This document shows, in pieces, positions 18,043 through 26,180 of a stretch of 64,000 nt of DNA; the first letter of the stretch is position 1; each line of letters begins with the position of its first letter. The notes under the pieces are model-generated. The model ran no database searches and was not told the DNA's origin. It saw only the letters and a list, made by a program, of their open reading frames with translations. A program made the position numbers and the translations under genes. The DNA lies in contig NZ_DS996843.1 in NCBI RefSeq assembly GCF_000156655.1, positions 205,941 to 269,940 on the forward strand. Reading direction: 5' to 3'. This stretch comes from Holdemanella biformis DSM 3989 (GTDB lineage: Bacteria > Bacillota_I > Bacilli_A > Erysipelotrichales > Erysipelotrichaceae).

Positions 18043-18073
18043 AACAGCCGGATTTATTCTGGTTGTTTTCTTT
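18043..18073 (+). terminator. Terminator of the CBS gene
   Basis: AACAGCCGGA pairs with TCTGGTTGTT (two G-U pairs) over a five-base loop and runs into TTTTCTTT, immediately after the stop codon. Confidence 0.75.
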
Positions 18074-18079
18074 ATCACA

Positions 18080-18108
18080 TTGAAAAAAGCCTTTAAATTG
18101 TGTATGAT
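18080..18108 (+). promoter_or_regulatory. Promoter of the CNNM/xpt operon
   Basis: TTGAAA at 18080-18085 and TATGAT at 18103-18108 are separated by exactly 17 bases, giving a good sigma-A promoter about 30 bases before the small overlapping frame at 18139. Confidence 0.65.
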
Positions 18109-18138
18109 AATGGGTATTAATGAAGGAGTGATAGTTTC

Positions 18139-18192
18139 ATGAATCCGGATGATTCAGTCCCGTTACAGTATAGTTTAGGAGGGTTAATATGA
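18139..18192 (+). CDS. 17-codon frame overlapping the CNNM gene (coupled leader or displaced N-terminus)
   Basis: MNPDDSVPLQYSLGGLI is preceded by GAAGGAGTGATAG and its stop overlaps the next start as ATGA. The peptide resembles the short hydrophilic N-terminus often seen before the first membrane helix of HlyC/CorC proteins. It may therefore be the true start of the following protein separated by a single-base frameshift, or a coupling peptide. Confidence 0.5.
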   Translation: MNPDDSVPLQYSLGGLI

Positions 18193-19379
18193 ACCTTCCC
18201 ATCTTAATTTTATTTACATTTATTCTAAACATCTTGTTTTCAATGACAAGCAGCATCGTTTCTACAAATAAAGAAATCGAAGATGAATCTTATAAATATC
18301 AAGCTACATTAAAATGGTTATCTCTATGCATGGAAGTATTTGGCATTGTGATGAGTGTAATCTATTTACAGCCCATGATCCATACTCCATTACTTTATGT
18401 AGTCGTACTTCTATTGGTGTATGTATATATTTTATTGAGTGATTTATTACCAAGAAAATTTGCGAATGCTCATTCAGACAAGTTTGAAAAAACATTTATG
18501 TCTATTGCGAAAGGCATTCAATCCTTATTTACACCATTTACTTTCTTCTTGCGTTTTGAAGTAGAAAAAGAACAAGAAGATTATTCTGAAGAAGATATTT
18601 ATGAAGTTATCAACGGTGGTGGTGTTGAACCAAGTCAAAAGGAGTTTATTGAAAACTTATTTGAATTTGATGATACACCCGTTGAAGAAATTTGCACACA
18701 TCGAAGTGAAGTTGTTTGTCTATATTTAAATGATGATAAAGAAACATGGAAAAAGACCATTCTAGAAAATCGTCACACATTATACCCTGTATGTGATGAG
18801 GATAATGATGATGTCGTAGGTATTCTAGATACACGTGATTATTTCCGTTTAGATTCGATTGAACAAGATAACGTCATCAATAAAGCGATGGATCAGCCTT
18901 TCTTTATTTCACAAAATATGAAGGCCGATGTTTTATTGAAGGAAATGAAAATCAAAAAAGTATACTTTGCGGTTTTACTTGATGAATACGGAGGAATGAC
19001 CGGTATCGTGACTTTGCATGATATTATTGAAACCCTTCTTGGTGAAATCCAAGAAGATGATGATATTGAAGAGCCAGATCCAATCCAACAAATTGATTCT
19101 GATCAATTTAGAATCTATGGTCAAGCTGACATTGAAGATGTTGAAAAAGCTTTAGGCATTTCATTAGAAGATGAGGATTGTGACACGTTTGGTGGATACA
19201 TCCTAAATCATTATGGACAAATTCCTGATGAAGGTTCACATTTTAAAGTCAGTCTAGACTTGATGGATGTATATGTTAAGGAAGTAAAGAATCATCGTAT
19301 CGGACAAACTATTGTACAAATAAAACGAAAAGAGGAAGGAAACCAACATGAAAGCACTGAAAAACGCAATCGAGACTAG
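18189..19379 (+). CDS. CNNM/CorC (HlyC) family membrane protein with CBS pair
   Basis: A 396-residue protein with an N-terminal DUF21/CNNM membrane domain of about three helices (first at residues 2-22, others near 42-90, ending LLPRKFANAHSDKF). A CBS pair spans about 165-290 and a CorC_HlyC C-terminal domain about 300-390 (FRIYGQADIEDVEKALG ... DTFGGYILNHYGQIP). The family transports or regulates magnesium or other divalent ions. The membrane domain is shorter than usual at its N-terminus, which fits loss of the first residues to the overlapping frame at 18139. The last codons overlap xpt by 32 bases. Confidence 0.87.
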   Translation: MNLPILILFTFILNILFSMTSSIVSTNKEIEDESYKYQATLKWLSLCMEVFGIVMSVIYLQPMIHTPLLYVVVLLLVYVYILLSDLLPRKFANAHSDKFEKTFMSIAKGIQSLFTPFTFFLRFEVEKEQEDYSEEDIYEVINGGGVEPSQKEFIENLFEFDDTPVEEICTHRSEVVCLYLNDDKETWKKTILENRHTLYPVCDEDNDDVVGILDTRDYFRLDSIEQDNVINKAMDQPFFISQNMKADVLLKEMKIKKVYFAVLLDEYGGMTGIVTLHDIIETLLGEIQEDDDIEEPDPIQQIDSDQFRIYGQADIEDVEKALGISLEDEDCDTFGGYILNHYGQIPDEGSHFKVSLDLMDVYVKEVKNHRIGQTIVQIKRKEEGNQHESTEKRNRD

Positions 19380-19920
19380 AGGACATTTTATTAATGATGA
19401 AGTATTAAAGGTAGATGCTTTTTTAAATCACCAAATTGATTGTTCTTTAGTAGATGAAATGGGAAATGAATTTTATGAACACTTTAAAAACAAAGGCATC
19501 ACAAAAGTAGTAACCATTGAATCTAGTGGTATTGCCCCAGCCTATGCGACAGCCATCCGTTTGAATGTGCCATTGATTTTCATCAAGAAAACACAACCAA
19601 GCACAATGATTGATCCTGCTTTTGCGGAAGTCTTCTCTTTCACAAAGAATAAGACATATCCAATTTGTATTGAAAAAGAATACTTAAAAAAAGGCGATAA
19701 AGTATTATTTATTGATGACTTCTTGGCAAATGGTGAAGCATTCAAGGGAACAGAAAACTTAATTGCGCAGGCACAAGCTGAAATTGTTGGTGTTGGCATG
19801 GTGATTGAAAAAGCTTTCCAAAAAGGACATGCGTATATTACTGAAAAGGGATATGACCTTTTGGCATTGGCATCTATTGCAGGTGTTAAGAATAAGAAAA
19901 TTACATGGGCTGATGAATAA
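19348..19920 (+). CDS. xpt: Xanthine phosphoribosyltransferase
   Basis: Salvages xanthine with PRPP to XMP, which guaA can turn into GMP. The 190 residues match family length, with VTIESSGIAPAYATA, the PRPP-binding motif VLFIDDFLANGEA near residue 125, and VGMVIEKAFQKG. AGAGGAAGG precedes the ATG. It begins inside the end of the CNNM gene, so it depends on that operon. There is no purine riboswitch directly upstream, unlike the classical Bacillus xpt arrangement. Confidence 0.95.
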   Translation: MKALKNAIETRGHFINDEVLKVDAFLNHQIDCSLVDEMGNEFYEHFKNKGITKVVTIESSGIAPAYATAIRLNVPLIFIKKTQPSTMIDPAFAEVFSFTKNKTYPICIEKEYLKKGDKVLFIDDFLANGEAFKGTENLIAQAQAEIVGVGMVIEKAFQKGHAYITEKGYDLLALASIAGVKNKKITWADE

Positions 19921-19954
19921 TCAGTCCATTTTTTTAAAAATTCGGGGGATTCTA

Positions 19955-21703
19955 ATGAAAAATACATTCAAAAAACTATTTATTAGCTTTACCGTATTAT
20001 CACTCACTGCATGTGGTTCAACTACAATGCAAGACAATACGTTTGCAGCTAAAGAAAACAAAGACTTCACAAAATACACAAACCAATTGGTAGTTGAATA
20101 TGCCGAAAACGACTATACAACGATGCACCAATTCTTCGAACATCCAGAAGACTATGGTATTGATATTAATAATGTAGATGTAAGTCTTGGTGAATTTTAT
20201 ACAGACAATACTGAAGAAATCAAAGAAGATCAAAAAGAATTAAACAAGTTTAATCGCAGTACTTTAGACAAGACGCAACAAACCATTTATGATGAATTAA
20301 AGTATGAGAATGAATTGAGTTTAAAAGCAGAGAACAAGAAATTTCAATATTTAAACAATTGTTGGAGCACAATGAGTGGACTTCACCAAAGTTTGATTTC
20401 TGTTTTTTCTGAATACATTTTACGAAGTGAAAAAGATATTCAAGATTTGATTACACTCATCAACGATGTGCCTCGCTATACAAATGATGTATTGGAATAT
20501 ACAAAAAAACAAGCAGATAAGAATACGTTACAGTTTGACTATGATTCTGTTATTCAAGATATTCAAGATGTCATCAATAATAAAGAGAATAGTTCAATCA
20601 CAAGTGCATTATATAATGCGATTGACTCTTTAAATCTAGATGAAGAAAAAACAACATCTTATAAAGCACAAGTCAAAGATGCTATGGATATAAGTTTCTT
20701 CCCTAGTTATCAGGCTATGTTAGATACATTAACTTCACTACAATCCAAAGTACAACCTTTACAAGGGTTATCCAACTATAAAAATGGTAAGAAATATTAT
20801 GAAGTATTAGTTGAAAATGCGACAAGTTCTACCGATTCTATTTCAACCATCAAAAAGAATACACAATCCGCAATCAATTCGGCCATTACTAAATTCCAAA
20901 AACTATATAAAGCCAATCCAATGATTGCGTATGAACTCGATTCTGTTTCAACAGATTTTACAGATGTAAATCAAATTCTAGAAAGCCTTCAAAAGAACTA
21001 TAAAAAGGATTTTCCAAAAGTAAAAACCATGAAATATGATTTAAAGGCACTACCAGAAGATCAATCTGTCAGTGGAATTGTTGCCTACTTTATTACACCC
21101 GCCTTGGATTATTCACAAAACTATCAAATGCGCTACAACAAACGTGATTATGGCGACGATCCATCTAGCTTAACACTTTATCAAACGTTGGCTCATGAAG
21201 GTATTGCCGGACATATGTACCAGGCTCAATATAATAAAGAACATTTAAAATACCCCATCCAATTCTTCTACAACAATCTAGGCATGTCAGAAGGATGGGC
21301 TACTTATATGGAAAGCATGTCTTTACATTATTTAGATAATAATGAAGACTTATTAGAAGCCTATAATTTGAATAACATTCTTACCAATCTATACATTGTC
21401 TTAATGGACATCAGCATTCATTATGATGGTATGTCACTCAATGATTTTAAGAATGAATATGGCGATATGTTTAGTTCAGAAGGATTAGAAAGTATTTACA
21501 ATCAATTGGCAGACAATCCAACTGTATTCTTATCTTACTATTACGGATATCTTCAAATTGTGGATTTAAAGAGTACAGCCAAATCTAGATTAAGATCTAA
21601 ATTTGACAATGTAGACTTCCATAATGCCCTACTACAATATGGTGAAGTCAACTTCAATATTGTCAAACAAAGCGTAAATGAATACATCAACAAAAACAGA
21701 TAA
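19955..21703 (+). CDS. DUF885-family metallopeptidase lipoprotein
   Basis: A 582-residue exported lipoprotein, started at MKNTFKKLFIS behind GGGGGA. The signal peptide ends in a lipobox, LSLTACG, so it should be anchored to the outer face of the membrane. The C-terminal third holds the zinc signature LAHEGIAGH (HExxxGH variant) followed by MSEGWATYMESM with the third metal-binding glutamate. These mark the DUF885 peptidase family, which trims peptides or acyl-peptides. A longer frame starting at 19805 overlaps xpt and is not real. A terminator follows. Confidence 0.9.
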   Translation: MKNTFKKLFISFTVLSLTACGSTTMQDNTFAAKENKDFTKYTNQLVVEYAENDYTTMHQFFEHPEDYGIDINNVDVSLGEFYTDNTEEIKEDQKELNKFNRSTLDKTQQTIYDELKYENELSLKAENKKFQYLNNCWSTMSGLHQSLISVFSEYILRSEKDIQDLITLINDVPRYTNDVLEYTKKQADKNTLQFDYDSVIQDIQDVINNKENSSITSALYNAIDSLNLDEEKTTSYKAQVKDAMDISFFPSYQAMLDTLTSLQSKVQPLQGLSNYKNGKKYYEVLVENATSSTDSISTIKKNTQSAINSAITKFQKLYKANPMIAYELDSVSTDFTDVNQILESLQKNYKKDFPKVKTMKYDLKALPEDQSVSGIVAYFITPALDYSQNYQMRYNKRDYGDDPSSLTLYQTLAHEGIAGHMYQAQYNKEHLKYPIQFFYNNLGMSEGWATYMESMSLHYLDNNEDLLEAYNLNNILTNLYIVLMDISIHYDGMSLNDFKNEYGDMFSSEGLESIYNQLADNPTVFLSYYYGYLQIVDLKSTAKSRLRSKFDNVDFHNALLQYGEVNFNIVKQSVNEYINKNR

Positions 21704-21710
21704 AACCTAA

Positions 21711-21742
21711 AAAGATGTTGGTTTAAATTTCCAACATCTTTT
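21711..21742. terminator. Bidirectional terminator between the peptidase and Fic genes
   Basis: AAAGATGTTGG and CCAACATCTTT form an 11-bp stem with an eight-base loop; A- and T-rich flanks allow function on both strands. Confidence 0.8.
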
Positions 21743-21848
21743 ACATTTTTCTAGGGGAATATTCCATGCTTTTAACACTTTTCTAGGGGAATATTTAAAG
21801 AAAATTACATTTTTCTAGGGGAAAATGCAACTATATTTAACACTTTTC
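21743..21848. repeat. 32-33-bp spaced repeat, three copies plus a remnant, at the 3' side of the Fic gene
   Basis: Copies of ACATTTTTCTAGGGGAATAT start at 21743, 21775, 21807 and, partly, 21840. The core TTTTCTAGGGGAA is invariant in three copies and forms a weak dyad (TTTTC/GAAAA). Spacing is close to three helical turns. The array lies between the terminator and the Fic stop codon. Confidence 0.9.
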
Positions 21849-21850
21849 AT

Positions 21851-22930
21851 TCAATAATTTCTTTTTCCTACAAATACATTATATACACTTCTGTAACAAT
21901 AACTCTTTTTACGTACCGAATCATCATACGAGACTACATTTAATTCTTCCATTTTCTGAATTGTACGATTGATTGTTGATTTCGATAATCCTGTCATATC
22001 TTCTAATTCTTTTTTTGTAAATACAACTTGAGAAAGAATAATTGGCATAATTTTAGATAGTGTTGTACTGTGAATCGTTTCCATTTTTGCCATATCTTCC
22101 TTATAGATTCTGTCGATTTCTTTCATCTTATAAATAAAACTATTGCACTGATCAACTACACATTGAAGGAAAAATTTGATGTATCCCAAATAATTTCCTT
22201 TACGACTTTCCATTAGATTAAATTGGTATGCAGGCTTATACAATTCTAATATTTCGGACATATATAATATTGGTTTATCTTGTTCAAACCTTGCCATTTG
22301 AATAGGAATCAAAGCTCTTCCAAGTCGTCCATTTCCATCTGAATATGCATGAATTGTTTCAAATTGTGCATGAGATAATGCCACATTAATTAAATATGGA
22401 TCAACAAACTCATCATTCATATATTCATACAAATTTTCTAATAAACCTGCTACATTTTCTGGTGCCGGAGGAGTAAATATCGCATTCTCAATACCCGCAC
22501 CTTTAGGGCCAATCCAATTCTGAGTTGTACGAATATGACCTGGCTTCTTTTTAGAATCACGAACACTATCCAACAAAAGCCTATGCATAGTATTCACCAA
22601 TTCAAAATCAATATCTTTTCCATTATTAATTTTTTCATATGCATATTCCACAGTTTTCTTTAAATTTTGAATTTCTTTATTATCATCCGTTTCTTCCATA
22701 TACTTTAAATAATACATTTCATCTTGCGAAATCTGCGTTCCTTCAATTTGAGTTGATTTCAAACTCTCACTCAACAAAATAGAATCTAAAAAGTATTTTG
22801 AATCAAAATTCAAAGTCTGTAATTTAATCTTATATTCTGTATATTTTGAATTTGCCTGAGACAATAATCTTAATAAGTCTTTATCCATCTTATAATTCAC
22901 TGGATATAAATCTGCATTAAAAGGTGTCAT
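21851..22930 (-). CDS. Fic-family (AMP transferase type) protein with C-terminal helix-turn-helix
   Basis: A 359-residue Fic protein. The catalytic motif HAYSDGNGRLGR is at about residues 194-205. The N-terminal inhibitory motif S-x-x-x-E-G (STQIEG, about 59-64) makes it a self-inhibited class II enzyme, which probably AMPylates protein targets. The C-terminus (KKELEDMTGLSKSTINRTIQKMEEL) is a winged helix, common in this DUF4172/Fic architecture. The first ATG has no good ribosome binding site and lies inside an imperfect palindrome, one of three upstream. This suggests that the protein represses its own start (inference). No antitoxin gene is adjacent. Confidence 0.88.
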   Translation of the reverse strand: MTPFNADLYPVNYKMDKDLLRLLSQANSKYTEYKIKLQTLNFDSKYFLDSILLSESLKSTQIEGTQISQDEMYYLKYMEETDDNKEIQNLKKTVEYAYEKINNGKDIDFELVNTMHRLLLDSVRDSKKKPGHIRTTQNWIGPKGAGIENAIFTPPAPENVAGLLENLYEYMNDEFVDPYLINVALSHAQFETIHAYSDGNGRLGRALIPIQMARFEQDKPILYMSEILELYKPAYQFNLMESRKGNYLGYIKFFLQCVVDQCNSFIYKMKEIDRIYKEDMAKMETIHSTTLSKIMPIILSQVVFTKKELEDMTGLSKSTINRTIQKMEELNVVSYDDSVRKKSYCYRSVYNVFVGKRNY

Positions 22931-23092
22931 TTTTTCAGATTTTGACTCATTTCACCGCTTTTTAATGTGTTTTGGTTCATATTTTCTGATTTTGACACCT
23001 TTTTATGCTTTTTTACCCCATTTTGAGTCAGACTTAACTCATTTTGATTTATTTTCAACAGAAAAAGTGTCATTTTTTTAAATTATGACACC
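22924..23092 (-). promoter_or_regulatory. Three imperfect 26-bp palindromes upstream of and across the Fic start
   Basis: Minus-strand sites of the form (G)GTGTCAAAATCAGAAAA..ATGAACC lie at 22924-22950 (covering the Fic ATG), 22975-23000 and 23067-23092. The last is the best dyad, GTGTCAT and ATGACAC around 11 bases. A further dyad, TGAGT and ACTCA, lies near 23025-23043. They look like operators for the C-terminal winged helix of Fic or another regulator. Confidence 0.65.
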
Positions 23093-23231
23093 TCCAAAAG
23101 AATATTTTCAATTGATTTTTCACTTTTGAGTATTTTTATTTACTTAAGGTAGTGAACTACTCGGCTACAAACAACCCAGCTTCTTGCTTCAACTTCCATT
23201 GTTTGATTAATACAAATTTGTATTTTCAGGT

Positions 23232-23567
23232 CTTATACGATATCTGGGGCCGACAAAGCTATCTGGAAACCTCAAAAGGAAAGTTGTCCACTACGGCTAC
23301 ATCGAAAAGCTCCTTGAGCATCTTGGTGAACTCTTCAATATCAGAGAAATTTTCTTTGAATGCTGGGGAACTGTACAGTTTGTACAGAACCGTAAAGGCG
23401 TGATCATTACTGTTGTTCCATTCGGTCATGGAGTTAAGGATGTGTCACCTCCAACAAAAGAACTCATGAAGCTGACACTGGAACAAAAGCTGTCCCACAG
23501 CGGTCATCCGGTGCTTCTGTCTACGATGACAGATGAATCCTTTTTATTTGAATATAGTGCGATTTGA
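23232..23567 (+). pseudogene. Phage terminase large subunit, C-terminal remnant
   Basis: One open frame reads RKVVHYGYIEKLLEHLG, then NIREIFFECWGTVQFVQNRKG, then PFGHGVKDVSPPTKELMKLTLEQKLSHSGHPVL. This is the nuclease part of TerL proteins. Both ends are missing and no other phage gene survives nearby. It marks a vanished prophage or phage-derived island. Confidence 0.8.
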
Positions 23568-23651
23568 ACATAATATGTCTTGAGTTTATAGTTTTGGGGA
23601 GCATTGTTGCATTATAATTATAATAATTGTTCCCTACAAGGAGGAAAAATC

Positions 23652-23891
23652 ATGCCCGTACAATATAGTGAAATACAAGAATTGCTCAGAAGTCGCGCCG
23701 ATCTTCACGCTAGGCTTAATTTGATGCCATACGATGGAACACCTGAAATCAAAGAACGTGGCGACAAGAAAAGACTTTTCCTACGAAAAAGCCTTTTCTT
23801 GATCAACTTCACAGTAATCCTCCTAATATTAGAACTGTGTTGTATTTCGCTTAATAAATTTACATGGAATCTCCATTTTTTGTCGAACTGA
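23652..23891 (+). pseudogene. Truncated small protein gene (about 47 genuine codons)
   Basis: The start MPVQYSEIQELLRSR follows a perfect AAGGAGGAAAAATC. The first 47 residues, through LMPYDGTPEIKERG and LFLRKS, look like a conserved short coiled-coil protein that I have seen in Firmicute mobile regions, but whose name I do not know. After the hairpin at 23765-23801 the frame continues only into the 3' end of the lacI-type gene on the other strand, so the gene has lost its C-terminal half. Confidence 0.5.
23765..23801 (-). terminator. Hairpin downstream of the LacI-type gene
   Basis: CAAGAAAAG and CTTTTCTTG form a nine-base stem extended inward by CTTTT/AAAAG. It follows the regulator stop by about 28 bases on the minus strand. 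The T-run is inside the stem, so terminator strength is uncertain. Confidence 0.5.
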
Positions 23892-24824
23892 TTTTCCCGC
23901 AAGAACTTTAATAAGCGAATCAACCGCAATTTCACTTAGCTCTTCTTCTTGTGAATCAATAGAACTCATTTCCGGATAGCAACAAACACATAGTTCTGAG
24001 TTGTTGAATCCAACGACATTGACATCTTCAGAAATCGACTTGTTGATTTGATGCACATATTTAAGTGCACCAACAGCCATCGCATCATCACTGGCAATGA
24101 CGGCATCAAAATCCAATTTTTTCTTTGCCAGTAAATCTCTTGCCTTCAATACGTTATTTGGCATAAGCACCTTATACTCTTCTTGCACCTTTAAACCATT
24201 ATCAATCAGTGCGTCTTGATATCCCTCTAATTTTTTTGTTGTGCTGTACGAATTGGCATCATACAAAAACACAATTTTCTTCCTTCCCGCTTCGATTAGA
24301 TTACATACAGTATCATAAACCGCTTTATAATTATCTGTTAAAATACAATATACTCCCGGTACTCGAATATAGCCATTCATGAGTACCACAGGAACTTTTT
24401 GGGCAGCATCCTTTAGATATTGAATATCATTCTGTCCACAATCTCCTGCATAATGTGATCCAACCAATATCATCGCATCGATTCTACGATCCAATAATAT
24501 TTTTACGGCTTCTACTTTTCCTTCATAATCAAAGCCACTACACATCAATATTGAGTCATATCCATACTTACGTAAATTCTTCTCTAAATACGCAATAGCA
24601 CTTGCCATATAACGATCGGATACATCTGGGCAAACCAAGCCAACTGTTTTTACTGAATTCAACCCTAAGCCTCGGGCAAACACATTTGGTGTGTAATCAT
24701 ATTCATTCATAACGTCCCAGACTTTCTTTTTTGTCTTTTCTGAAACCTTAGGACTATTATTGATTACACGCGATACAGTCGCAATCGATACGCCTGATAA
24801 CTTGGCAATGTCATAAATGTTCAT
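23829..24824 (-). CDS. LacI-family transcriptional regulator
   Basis: A 331-residue repressor, started at MNIYDIAKLSGVSIATVSRVIN behind GAGGAGTG. The classic LacI helix-turn-helix and hinge (residues 1-55) are followed by a periplasmic-binding-type sugar domain. Good 14-bp dyads with the TGTAAG..CTTACA pattern lie at 24866 and 25064. The divergent genes are dead fragments of uxaA and kdgK, so it probably regulated hexuronate/ketodeoxygluconate use. A cre site at 24926 indicates CcpA control. It may now be an orphan or may act on the PTS operons nearby (inference). Confidence 0.9.
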   Translation of the reverse strand: MNIYDIAKLSGVSIATVSRVINNSPKVSEKTKKKVWDVMNEYDYTPNVFARGLGLNSVKTVGLVCPDVSDRYMASAIAYLEKNLRKYGYDSILMCSGFDYEGKVEAVKILLDRRIDAMILVGSHYAGDCGQNDIQYLKDAAQKVPVVLMNGYIRVPGVYCILTDNYKAVYDTVCNLIEAGRKKIVFLYDANSYSTTKKLEGYQDALIDNGLKVQEEYKVLMPNNVLKARDLLAKKKLDFDAVIASDDAMAVGALKYVHQINKSISEDVNVVGFNNSELCVCCYPEMSSIDSQEEELSEIAVDSLIKVLAGKSVRQKMEIPCKFIKRNTTQF

Positions 24825-24865
24825 AATTGTTTCACTCCTCAACCCTATTCCAACGCACTGAAAAT

Positions 24866-24879
24866 TGCAAGTACTTACA
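24866..24879. promoter_or_regulatory. LacI-type operator 1
   Basis: TGCAAGTACTTACA is a near-perfect dyad 42 bases upstream of the regulator start and matches the site at 25064 in 11 of 14 positions. Confidence 0.6.
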
Positions 24880-24925
24880 TCATATTTCTTGTTGTAGCTA
24901 CTCACATTTCATAAGTCAAGTTTTT

Positions 24926-24940
24926 TTGGAATCGTTTTCA
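24926..24940. promoter_or_regulatory. cre site (CcpA binding)
   Basis: TTGGAATCGTTTTCA fits the consensus WTGNAANCGNWNNCW at every position. It lies between the two LacI-type operators. Confidence 0.7.
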
Positions 24941-25063
24941 CACTTGTATTTAAGGGGTATTATCTCTTTTTCTACATTTTATCAAAAAACAGATATGAAA
25001 CATACTTATTTGTAAGCTTTTTAAATTTTTCTATTGATTTATTTAAAAAACAGGGTCGTTCTG

Positions 25064-25077
25064 TGTAAGCACTTACA
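25064..25077. promoter_or_regulatory. LacI-type operator 2
   Basis: TGTAAGCACTTACA, a dyad just upstream of the uxaA remnant, similar to operator 1. Confidence 0.6.
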
Positions 25078-25105
25078 TCTAACATTTAAAATATAGACAG
25101 GTAGA

Positions 25106-25312
25106 AATGGTGCAAAAATTTATAAGATTTATTTTAACGACTTAGTAGCTGTTGCACTATGTCCTCTAGAAAAAGGGACTATATGTAATGTCGATGGACA
25201 AGAAATTACACTTATTGAAGATATTGCCCAAGGAAATAAATTTACATTGAAAGATATTGAAAAGGATCAACCTATTATTAAATATGGATTCGCGAAGGAT
25301 ATAAAGAAGTAG
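25106..25312 (+). pseudogene. uxaA: Altronate dehydratase (UxaA) N-terminal fragment
   Basis: The frame reads DLVAVALCPLEKGTICNVDG, then LIEDIAQGNKFTLKDI, then IIKYGF, which is the SAF-type N-terminal domain of UxaA/altronate hydrolases. It has lost its start codon by frameshift and stops after about 68 residues where kdgK sequence begins. A LacI-type operator lies upstream. Confidence 0.75.
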
Positions 25313-25620
25313 CTATCACATTAAGAGAGACTATCAATGACAATATCAACAACTGGTCCGCTATGTTGTATGATGGAAAAGATTACTATTTCTCAAATAA
25401 ATACAAGATGCAGATTGTAGACAGAGTCGGTGGTGGAGATAGCTTTGGTGCTGGATTGATTGCAGCAAATCTAGAAGGATAGGATGCAAAGTCAATAATC
25501 GAATTTTCGGTAGCTGCAAGTTGTTTAAAACACTCTGTCGAAGGTGATTTCAACATGGTAAGCATGGATGAAGTGTTGAAATTAGCTGGTGGAGATGGTT
25601 CAGGCCACGTTCAAAGATAA
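25291..25620 (+). pseudogene. kdgK: 2-keto-3-deoxygluconate kinase (KdgK/PfkB) C-terminal fragment
   Basis: REGYKEVAITLRETI, NNWSAMLYDG and the catalytic VDRVGGGDSFGAGLI motif of PfkB kinases are present, but the N-terminal half is missing and an in-frame TAG interrupts after ANLEG. It is joined to the uxaA fragment by deletion. Confidence 0.8.
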
Positions 25621-25733
25621 ACTAATTATTTGGTAGCAACAGATTACTATCATGTATTTATTCCTCCTATTCCAACAATATACTTACATTAAAATATCCT
25701 AATCGTAGTTATCTGTTTCTATATAAAACAAAG

Positions 25734-25774
25734 GATCGATATTCTATTTTCCCTATGAATATCGGTCTTTTTTT
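25734..25774 (+). terminator. Terminator after the dead uxaA/kdgK operon
   Basis: GATCGATATTC and GAATATCGGTC pair and are followed by eight T. It is a well-formed intrinsic terminator left over from the former operon. Confidence 0.8.
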
Positions 25775-25818
25775 ATTAAAATTTAGACTTATAATATATA
25801 CAGTAAAGAATATATATT

Positions 25819-26142
25819 ATGTTTAGATTATTTAAAAAGAAAGAGAAAATAAAAAGAGAATTGCCACCAGGGACAATTCGCAAAGAGTTTCATTTTGAAG
25901 GAAATGTTCAAAATATAGGTTTTCGTTTTGAAGTACAAAGCCATGCCATGCCATTAGGTATTACAGGTTATGCCAAAAATAATGATGATGGTAGTGTAAC
26001 TGCCGAGTTACAAGGAAGTGAAAAAAACATTAATAAAGTAATCAAAAGTCTTCAAAACATCAATCGTATTCAGATTGATTCCATGACAGAAAAAGAGATT
26101 CCACTTGATTATTATGAGAATGATTTTTATATTCTGTATTAA
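25819..26142 (+). CDS. acyP: Acylphosphatase
   Basis: Hydrolyses carboxyl-phosphate bonds in small acyl phosphates. The family signatures are clear: FEGNVQNIGFRFEVQ (catalytic arginine in GFRF) and ITGYAKNNDDGSVTAELQG (catalytic asparagine in AKNND). At 107 residues it is longer than the usual 90, owing to a Lys-rich start of about 20 residues. No strong ribosome binding site precedes the ATG. A terminator shared with the HicB-like gene follows. Confidence 0.88.
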   Translation: MFRLFKKKEKIKRELPPGTIRKEFHFEGNVQNIGFRFEVQSHAMPLGITGYAKNNDDGSVTAELQGSEKNINKVIKSLQNINRIQIDSMTEKEIPLDYYENDFYILY

Positions 26143-26147
26143 CTTGG

Positions 26148-26180
26148 ACAATGCTCATGATTTAGAGCATTGTTCTTTTT
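26148..26180. terminator. Terminator between acylphosphatase and HicB-like genes
   Basis: ACAATGCTC and GAGCATTGT form a nine-base stem, with TCTTTTTC on the plus strand. It overlaps the last codons of the convergent HicB-like gene. Confidence 0.75.

Noticed and set aside
19805-19954. Extended N-terminus of the DUF885 peptidase
   Set aside because: It overlaps xpt in another frame; the signal peptide and ribosome binding site fix the start at 19955.
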